Below, one piece after another: positions 55,812 through 64,000 of a DNA stretch of 64,000 nt (its first letter is position 1; the number at the start of each line of letters is the position of its first letter). The DNA lies in the NCBI GenBank assembly GCA_963930645.1, contig OZ005653.1, forward strand, positions 110,546,259-110,610,258, read 5' to 3'. Below the pieces are notes generated by a model. The model did not search any database. It was not told the DNA's origin and saw nothing but the letters and a program-made list of their open reading frames with translations. The translations under genes were made by a program, and so were the position numbers. The DNA is from Salticus scenicus (taxonomy: Eukaryota; Arthropoda; Arachnida; Araneae; Salticidae).

Positions 55812-57956
55812 GATACACGCGCTGCGCGCGCACGTGTGAAGGTATATGTGTGCTGCGCGCACATATTCCTTCTCCAGTCAAAATTTTATTCTTAAGAAAA
55901 TTTAAAAAATCATTTCTCATCGGGTACAAATTCGGACTGGGTCCCCACTGCCTTCGGCAGCGCAGTCCCGTGCGTTCTGCGCGCGCACAAGTTAGGGGAT
56001 ACGCGCGCAGTGCCCGCCAATTTCTTCGCCCACCATTTCATACCCTCTTAATTAACCTACGTATACCAATTTTTAACGATCTAACTCAATTGGCTGAGAT
56101 GCACAAGAAAACGTATTCAGGACACCTCAAAACGTGTAAATCTGGTGAAAACTTTCGATAATATAAAAGTACTTTAAAAAATCTTTCGAATGATGTATTA
56201 AAAATAATTTAATCATAAATAGAAATTGATATATTGAAATTTGAAAATATTACAGCGCCATAAAAGAAAATTGAGGCAGGAGACCTCAAAACGTATAAAT
56301 CTGGTGAAAATTTTCGATAATTTGAAAGAACTTTAAAATATCTTTCGAATGATGTTTTAAAAATAATTTAATCATAATTAGAAATTGAAATATTGAAATT
56401 TGAAAATATTACAGCGCCATCTGGCGGTACAAATTTCTGTATTCCACTGTTCGACTCCAATTCAAAAAAGCTTTCCAATGATGTATTACTTATGATATTA
56501 TTTTAATTAGTAGCTGAGATACAAAAGAAAACGAATTCAGGACATCTCAAAACGTGAAAATCCGTTGAAAACTTTCGATAATTTAAAAGAACTTTAAAAT
56601 ATCTTTCGAATGATGTATTAAAAAAAAATTAATCATAATTAGAAATTGAAATATTGAAATTTGAAAATATTACAGCGCCATAAAAGAAAATTGATTCAGG
56701 AGACCTCAAAACGTATAAATCTGGTGAAAACTTTGGATAATTTAAAAGAACTTTAAAATATCTTTCGAATGATGTATTAAAAATAATTTAATCCTAATTA
56801 GAAATTGAAATATTGAAATTTGAAAATATTACAGCGCCATCTGTCGGTAGAAATTTCTGTATTCCACTGTTCCATTCCAATTCAAAAACGCTTTCTAATG
56901 ATGTATTACTTATGAAATTATTTTAATTAGAAGCTGAGATACAAAAGAAAACGAATTCAGGACACCTCAAAACGTGTAAATCTGGTGAAAACTTTGAATA
57001 ATATAAAAGAACTTTAAAATATCTTTCGAATCATGTTTTAAAAATAATTTAATCATAATTAGAAATTGAAATTTGAAAATATTACAGCGCCAAGAAAGAA
57101 CACTAATTCAGGAGACCTCAAAACGTGTAAATCTGTTGAAAACTTTGAATTATGTAAAAGAACTTTAAAATATCTTTCGTATGATGTATAAAAAATAAAT
57201 CAATCGTAATTTGAAATTGAAATACGCGTATTAGAATATTGCAAAAATGTCCGGCGTGTAAAGATAAAATTTAATTTGCAATTAAAATGTAAATCTTTTG
57301 TTTGTTGACGAAAATCGATGAAATTTGAAATGCAAGTTTGTTTTGTGGTGTAAATATTATATACTAAATAAAATGTGTAAAATTTTAAAAAATTGAAGAA
57401 AATAGAAAATTGTAATTTTTAATCGCACTACGAAACACGTGACTCCATTAAATACCAGATGTGTTTCCGTTGAAGACTGCTGTAGACTTAATGTCTGCAA
57501 AGATAACATTCTTGTGATTCGTTGCCAACATTTTTTTATAGTTTAGTTAATTTTAAAAAATCTAATTGTCCGATCGATAAGCCGTTTAAACCATCGGATT
57601 GAGAAAAAAAAGCCCTTTCCAATGGTATCTTGTTTGTAACGATACGACGGATATTTCTAATTTATTTTCCACTTTTTCCGTAAAAATGTCGCTTTTTAAG
57701 CATTTAATCGTGAATTCTTTGTCATTTTTCGGTAGACAATGGTCGACGTTTTAATTAATATCTTTGCTAATTAGGGTCGCATCGTTTAGCAAATTAGATA
57801 ACCCTGATCTGCGATAAATTCTCTGTCCGACGGTACCCGTTCGAAGTCCGTGCGACCTTTAGCGGCGGAGCCTTAGCCGCGTCAAGCCGTTTCTCACAGA
57901 CACACAGATGCACAGACACACAGACACACGCGTACAGATTTTAATAATATAAGAGA
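55812..57956 (-). repeat. Inner Helitron, 5' portion
   Basis: Resumes the Helitron after copia copy 2 with GC-rich subrepeats (to 56040), then repeated ~240-bp AT-rich units carrying CTCAAAACGTGTAAAT, TCTTTCGAATGATGT and ACAGCGCCAT (56100-57240). After that comes a segment with CACGTGACTCCATTAAA, GGTATCTTGTTTGTAACGAT and GGTACCCGTTCGAAGTCC, and an ACAGACACACAG tract, ending at the TCTCTTATATT 5' terminus. No gene. Confidence 0.75.
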
Positions 57957-60135
57957 CTAGCTGGCTTCGCCCGCTAGCGGGTCAGTATTTTCAAAGGAAT
58001 CACTAAAATTAATGAATCACTAACAGTAATTTTTAGTGTTAAGAAAAGAAATTTAAAAAAAAATCATTTCTGATTGGGTAAAAAGTCGGCCCGGGTCCCC
58101 ACTGCCTTCGGCAGCGCAGTCCCGTGCGCGCTGCGCGCGCGTATACCTTCCCTGACCTTTCGTGCCCCCTAAAAAAATAATTTTTGATCGGGAAAAAACT
58201 CGCACCGGGTCCCCACTGCCTTCGGCAGCGCAGACCCATGCGCGCGCACGTGTGAAGGTATACGTGAGCTGCGCGCACATATTCCTTCTGAAGTCATATT
58301 TTTATTCTTAAGAAAAGAAAACTAACAGTAACAGAAACAAAAAGTAACTTTTAGTGTTAAGAAAAGAAATTAAAAAAAAATCATTTCTGATTGGGTAAAA
58401 AGTCGGCCCGGGTCCCCACTGCCTTCGGCAGCGCAGTCCCGTGCGCGCTGCGCGCGCACAACTTAAGGGATATACGCGCTGCGCGCGCGTATACCTTCCC
58501 TGACCTTTCGTGCCCCCTAAAAAAATCATTTCTGATCGGGTAAAAACTCGCACCGGGCCCCCACTGCCTTCGGCAGCGCAGACCCATGCGCGCGCATGTG
58601 TGAAGGTATACGTGCGCTGCGCGCACATATTCCTCCTGAAGTCATATTTTTATTCTTAAGAAAAGAAAATTTAAAAAATCATTTCTCATCGGGTACAAAG
58701 TCGGACTGGGTCCCCACTGCCTTCGGCAGCGCAGTCACGAGCGCGCTGCGCACGCACAAGTTCACGGATACACGCGCTGCGCTCGCGTATTCCTTCCCTG
58801 ACCCTTCGTGCCCCCTAAAAAAAAAATCATTTCTGATCGGTTAAAAACTCACACCGGGTCCCCACTGCCTTCGGCAGGGCAAACCCATGCGCGCTGCGCG
58901 CGCACGTGTGAAGGTATACGCGCACTGCGCGCATATACTCCTTCTCAAATCAAATTTTTATTCTTAAGAAAAGAAAATGAAAAAAATCATTTCTCATCGG
59001 TTAAAAAGTCGGACCTGGTCCCCACTGCCTTCGGCCGCGCAGTCCCGTGCGCGCACAAGTTAGGGGATACGCGCGCGGTGCACGCCTATCTCTTCCCCAC
59101 CCTTTCAGCCCCTCCTAATTAACCTACGTATATCAATTTTGAACGGTCTAACTGAATTAGCTGAGATGCAAAGGAAAACGTAATCAGGACACCTCAAAAC
59201 GTGTAAATCCGGTGAAAACTTTCGATAATTTAAAAGAACTTTAAAATATCTTTCGAATGATGTATTAAAAATATATTAATCATAATTAGAAATTGAAATA
59301 TTGAAATTTGAAAATATTACAGCGCCATGAAAGAACACTGATTTAGGAGACCTCAAAACGTGTAAATCTGTTGAAAACTTTGAATTATGTAAAAAAACTT
59401 TAAAATATCTTTCGTATGATGTATAAAAAATAAATCAATTGTAATTAGAAATTGAAATACGCGTATTAGAATATTGCAAAAATGTCCGGCGTGTAAAGAT
59501 AAAATTTAATTTGCAATTAAAATGTAAATCTTTTGTTTATTGACGAAAATCGATGAAATTTGAAATGCAAGTTTGTTTTGTGGTGTAAATATTATATACT
59601 AAATAAAATGTGTAAAATTTGAAAAATTGAAGAAAATAGAAAATTGTAATTTTTAATCGCACTACGAAACACGTGACTTCATTGTGACCAGATGTGTTTC
59701 CGTTGAAGACTGCTGTAGACGAAAAGTCTGCAAAGCTAAGATTCTTGTGATTTGTTGCCAATATTTTTTTATAGTTTAGTTAATTTTAAAAAATCTAATT
59801 GTCCGATTGATAAGCCGTTTAAACCATCGGTTTAAGAAAAAAAAAAACCTTTCCAATGGTATCTTGTTTGTAACGATACGACTGATATTTCTAATTTATT
59901 TTCCACTTTTTCCGTAAAAATGTCGCTTTTTAAGCATTTAATCATGAATTCTGGGTCATTTTTGTTAGACAATGGTCGACGTTTTAATTAATATCTCCGT
60001 TAATTAGGGTCGCATCGTTTAGCAAATTAGATAACCCAGATCTGCGATAAATTCTCTGTCTATCGGTACCTGTTCGAAGTCCGTGCGGCCTTTAGCGGCG
60101 GAGCCTTAGCTGCGTCAAGCCGTTTCTCACAGACA

Positions 60136-60170
<35 letters not shown>

Positions 60171-60195
60171 GTACAGATTTTAATAATATAGGAGA
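57957..60195 (-). mobile_element. Non-autonomous Helitron, tandem to the inner Helitron
   Basis: 2239 bp. The minus-strand 3' end at 57957 is CTAG preceded by the AGCGGGCGAAGCCAGC hairpin. It abuts the 5' TCTC of the neighbouring Helitron with no base between. The 5' end is TCTCCTATATTATTAAAATC at 60195 preceded by A, with a CA microsatellite (60134-60168) just inside. Structure matches 41565-57956 without its insertions. GC-rich subrepeats occupy 58080-59090. No helicase/Rep ORF. Confidence 0.8.
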
Positions 60196-60214
60196 TTTTA
60201 ATAATATAAGGAGA
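60196..60214 (-). repeat. Orphan Helitron 5' terminus
   Basis: A second TCTCCTTATATTATTAAAA terminus lies immediately outside the Helitron end, flanked by A. It may be all that is left of the 5' end of the outer Helitron (39170-41564), or a duplicated end. Confidence 0.5.
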
Positions 60215-60216
60215 TA

Positions 60217-60351
60217 CTCTCCAGTCTCCAATACTTTCTACAACCTTTGCCCATTTTTCGGGTAACAAATGTATACCACAGCGATAGACGCTCTCGTCTT
60301 TGGAGGCAATACAATTATCCGCGTCCGCACGAACTTTTGCAACCTAATATA
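60217..60351 (-). pseudogene. Mariner transposase C-terminal fragment
   Basis: Minus-strand translation gives about 44 residues with IASKDESVYRCGIHLLPEKW and then AKVVESIGDW, the typical end of mariner transposases (GIHxLPERWxKVVxSxG). The rest of the gene is missing, and the fragment is cut at or near the Helitron 5' boundary. It is too short for a normal ORF call. Confidence 0.65.
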
Positions 60352-60640
60352 TATATATCTATATATATATATATATATATTAAAAAGCTTAAATTGCATG
60401 AGTATTAAGTAGGTAAAGTTCTAGTAGTAAACACTTTTCTTTTTAAGCAGTAGGAATTTTGAAGCAAAAGCAAAACAGCATTCGAATGATTGATAATAAA
60501 TTTTACAAAAAGCTATTTTCTTCACACAATCACATATAAGGCTTATGATATAATGCTGATGATAAGCTGTCTGGTTTATAGATACTTTCAGGAATACAAT
60601 GTATATTATAATCACACAATCAACTGATTGGGAAGAAAAT
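60352..60640. other. AT-rich spacer
   Basis: Contains (AT)n at about 60348-60380. A 64-residue minus-strand ORF here is not supported. Confidence 0.35.
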
Positions 60641-60801
60641 CATTTTTATTGAAATTTTTTTTTCCGACTGAGTGAAAATAATGCCTGGAGGTGTTAATGC
60701 TATTGGTGGAGCCTTGACCTTGTAAGTCAAAGATCTGGGGTTCGACTCCCGGTCCAGGCATTATTTTCACTCAGTCGGAAAAATAAATTTCAATAAAAAT
60801 G
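60641..60801. repeat. Long hairpin with tRNA-like core
   Basis: 49-base arms (60641-60689 and 60753-60801) are complementary with a single mismatch and include TTTCCGACTGAGTGAAAATA and its complement. The tRNA-like sequence occupies the end of both arms and the whole loop. Confidence 0.9.
60683..60760 (+). other. tRNA-like sequence, apparent anticodon UGU
   Basis: About 77 nt with a perfect 7-bp acceptor stem (GCCTGGA/TCCAGGC), an anticodon arm TTGAC-CTTGTAA-GTCAA whose loop reads U33-UGU-A37 (threonine), and a B box GGTTCGACTCC matching the consensus. The T stem has a mismatch and the D arm is not canonical (only GCT/AGC around ATTGGTGG), so a functional tRNA is doubtful. It may be a tRNA pseudogene or SINE head. 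Confidence 0.45.
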
Positions 60802-61391
60802 ACTTTCAAGAATATTTCTTGTTATTTTAAGAGAAATTTAGATCTATTCACAAAAGGTTTATTGAATTTCGTTTCTGAATAGATCGAAGCATTTTAAGAC
60901 GATTTCCAAAGAAATTAATTTCGATCGCATACTATATTCCGATTTTCGTTGACGTGGCTCTGTGTCCAGCTCTGATTATCCTTCTCGAAATCAAGAGTGA
61001 GTCTCAGCACACTGAAGTACGGGCATTGGTGACATAATTTAATACCAGTACTGCACACTCTCACTGCTAAAAATAAAAGACTACATTTCACGAGGAAAGA
61101 GTTCCAATTTAGTTGCAATCAATATAATGGTGCTAATCTTCACCAACATGTGCCACATTAGCTATAAGCACTTTTTAAATTCTGAAATTTAGTACAGAAA
61201 TATTGTTTGTAGCTAAATTTGAATCATCTTTCTTGTGAAACGTAAGATCTTTTTTTTTTTTTTAACAGTAATTCAATTGATTATAAGCTATTATAAAAGT
61301 TTTACACATTAAATGCATTCTGCATACATATGAAAGAAGGATGCATTATATCTGCTCAAAATAAACACATGAAAAACAAAATGCCTTTCTT

Positions 61392-61423
<32 letters not shown>

Positions 61424-61846
61424 GAGAGAGAAACTGTAATATATTGACAAAAGTAGTTTTATTTATTTATTTTCCATTTAAAATATTTTTATAGAACATA
61501 AAGTATGAAATATGCTTATTTCCAGACAATAATAAAAAGTCATACCACGAATATTTGATGCACGAAGAACCTATACAAGATTTTTAAAGGTTACTTTTAG
61601 TTAAAATATCTGCTATTGCTACAGTGTCTACTACTGATAGTTTTACCTTATATAAAGTTAACTGAGAGTTGTAGACAAAATATGTTCTTTTGCATATAAT
61701 AACAAGTTCTTATATATGTATATATTATTACTATTATTATTATTATTATTCTAAGAAATGATTTTAATCGTACAAAAAAAAATGCACATGCTTTAGAATA
61801 CTTTTCTTAAATAAATACGTAATTCATTTGATTTAACGTATATATG

Positions 61847-61891
<45 letters not shown>

Positions 61892-63531
61892 ATAAGATAA
61901 GATTAAAATAGATTGTTTATTTCTCGCTGCTAATGACACAAATTATATGATACTTTCAATTTTGCTTTTTGTATTTCTTAATTGTTAATTACATAGTTAA
62001 ACAAAGATTGTATACTTAATATTAAAAATTTAAAACGCGATTTCTAAAATAAAAGTTTACTTGCAGAAGACTTTATTTCTCTAAGAGAAGTGCTTAAAAC
62101 ATATGGTATGTATATTTTTCTTTTAACTATTAGAGATCTATTTTTAAAATTTATAAAGTTATCAATATATTTAAATATTATTTTGAGATTTTCTTGTAAT
62201 AATCTTTAACTATTTTAGAATAAATTCAGCTTATTGTAATGGAAAACATTTATGTACAAATAACAGTATTATCTAATTTATTTAAAAATATACGAAATAG
62301 ATACTTTAAAAATACTAAGAGTTATGTAAAGTTTAGTATATGTAAGTTATATTTCGTTTGAATTAAGTGTCTTATTGTTAAATGTTAAGAAATTAAACTT
62401 TATATTTCTCTGAGTTTTGAGTTATTTGAAACAAAACAGACAAGCAAAAAATGAAAACAAAAAATTAAATACATCGAAATTTTTATCGCATATATATAGA
62501 GAGAGAGATAGGCAGACAGATAGATATAACTCTGTGTTCTATGAGAGGTATTTCTATACACCATATTTAATAATTTTGCACAAATTTTATTGAAATTGAA
62601 ATATATTAAGCATAACCACTAAAGAATGTTTTCAGTAGTATACAGCACAGGTCACATTAAAATTTACAGCTCCCCATAAGAATATTCAGATATATTAAGG
62701 GCTGTATAAGGAAATAGCTACAATTGTTTATTTTTTTTTTCATTTTTATTATGTATTCTAACACTTTCGAATAATGTTTAAGAGTGAATATTATTTGAAT
62801 TAATTTATTTTTTTGCATGTCTGCCCGCTACCATCAACCGTACACGTATTTACATACTTTCTTAAAAATTAAATAGGTATTATTAAATTTCACTATAGAA
62901 TGTATCCTGTTTAAAAAGTAATAATTGGCCCTGTTTCACTGATTTGTGTTCTAGGGCACCCCAAAAATTACAATGCATAGAGATAAGTTTTTTTTTTATT
63001 TTATTTTATTTTTATTTTTATTTTATTTTTTTTATTACGTATAAAAAAAATTCTACTGCAAAAATAAAAATGAAATTGATGTATTGTTGATATTCTAAAG
63101 TGATATTTTATATAGAATTTAATATGCTAAAGCGTTAATAATTACTGGTCTAAAGTAAAATATTTAGATATATTAAAAGGTACACAAATGGAATTTGCTG
63201 GAATTTTATATCTGTTTCTCCTAAGCATTTTTAACACTTTCCAACGATGCTTAAGTTTGATTATTAATTCAATCGGTCTGCCTGCTTGCTTTTCTGTCCC
63301 TCTGTCTGCCGTTGTGTGGTAATGTAATCAAAAAACAACTTTGAAAGTTAAACAATAAATCGGGTTCGCAAAATTGGAAAGTGTTAATAATCAATGCAAA
63401 ACACATGATTTTTTTTTCTTGTTACTATTACTCCAGCTTGAATTATCCAATAATAGGTATTATTTTAATTTGAAGAAGAGCATTAGTGGAAAGAGAAATA
63501 CTATACTGCACACACATGCACACACACACAT

Positions 63532-63607
<76 letters not shown>

Positions 63608-63961
63608 TCTTGCATGTTTCCCTGAATATATTTTATTAATTTTCATTCGCTAACCATCTTCGAATTAAAATAGGTGTTTTTTTTTTTTTTTTTTTTTTTT
63701 TTTTGTTTTTTTTCTACATGTAACCAAATAACCCTTAGTTTTTATGGTTGTATTTCATAATTTTAGTTTTTATTTCTATGGTCATTTTCCTAGTCTTTTT
63801 CACATTTTTGGGATGAAATATGATTTACAACATTACAATGATTGTATAATACAAGAAAACAAGTAACACAATGCCATAATTATCCACACAGAATAAAAAT
63901 AGAGAAAGCAGAATTTGTTTTATTAAAGTCGTAAAAAATCAACACTATTCATTTGATCATA

Positions 63962-63998
<37 letters not shown>

Positions 63999-64000
63999 GG
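60802..64000. other. AT-rich stretch with microsatellites, no gene seen
   Basis: Holds a long A-run (61399-61422), a TTA run (61728-61750), (AT)n at 61849-61888, TATAGAGAGAGAGATAGG near 62492, CA then (TA)n at 63507-63603, poly-T at 63676-63704 and (AT)n at the window end. ORFs at 60915-61118 and 63374-63646 are low-complexity or unsupported. Confidence 0.5.

Larger units (their letters stand above)
41565..57956 (-). mobile_element. Inner Helitron, split by two copia insertions
   Basis: The 3' end is at 41565 (CTAG after a GGGCGATGCCC-type hairpin, minus strand) and the 5' end is TCTCTTATATTATTAAAATC at 57956. Removing the two retrotransposons leaves 41565-41913, 48658-49000 and 55812-57956, which read as one element of about 2.8 kb with the same order as its neighbours: GC-rich palindromic subrepeats, then AT-rich subrepeats with CAGCGCCAT, then the 5' segment with CAGACACACAG. 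No Rep/helicase coding. It must predate both copia insertions. Confidence 0.75.

Noticed and set aside
60915..61118. 67-residue minus-strand ORF with a hydrophobic Cys-containing stretch
   Set aside because: No known domain or conserved start context. Could be an exon, but there is no supporting splice or homology evidence by eye.

Overview
This is eukaryotic, AT-rich, intergenic DNA, almost certainly from an animal and most likely an arthropod. I suspect a spider-like chelicerate from the overall repeat style, but nothing in the window proves it. I found no convincing host protein-coding gene. Nearly everything recognisable is a transposable element, an element remnant, a satellite or minisatellite array, or simple AT/poly-T/CA sequence.

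Region by region: 0-5.3 kb holds a diverged dispersed repeat pair, a TA-flanked MITE (1488-1700), an apparently intact Tc1-type transposon with perfect 28-bp inverted repeats (2314-3897) and a 730-bp terminal-inverted-repeat element (4559-5288). 5.4-7.3 kb is a non-autonomous Helitron on the minus strand. 10.7-12.1 kb is a fold-back repeat interrupted by an internally deleted mauritiana-like mariner. 13.4-14.1 kb is a ~140-bp tandem repeat. 14.5-17.8 kb is a 3.3-kb fold-back whose two ~1.28-kb arms are each built of ~170-bp repeats. 18.3-22.2 kb is an inverted pair of ~1-kb elements, with a third copy at 30.7-31.9 kb. 25.8-29.0 kb is a tandemly duplicated composite repeat with two C-rich minisatellite arrays. 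33.5-34.5 kb is a ~172-bp tandem array. 34.8-35.5 kb is a probable solo LTR. 37.7-38.4 kb is a fold-back carrying the mariner helix-turn-helix region in both arms.

The main structure is 39.2-60.2 kb: a nest of non-autonomous Helitrons (3' ends with a hairpin plus CTAG, 5' ends beginning TCTC). Two of them are joined head to tail with no intervening base at 57956/57957. Two Ty1/copia retrotransposons sit in the inner Helitron, in opposite orientation, at equivalent sites of its GC-rich subrepeat. Copia copy 1 (41914-48657) is complete, has LTRs that appear identical except for an A-run, and has an intact coding sequence apart from one in-frame UGA. Copia copy 2 (49001-55811, minus) carries the same UGA but has a decayed reverse transcriptase half.

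The most notable signal is that UGA. It separates Gag-protease-integrase from reverse transcriptase-RNase H, lies in the same frame in both copies, and is followed by CUAG, the known leaky readthrough context. This suggests that this copia lineage uses programmed stop-codon readthrough. The second strongest point is the primer site, which matches the anticodon arm of initiator tRNA-Met, as in Drosophila copia. The Tc1 transposase has an unusual DD38E spacing.
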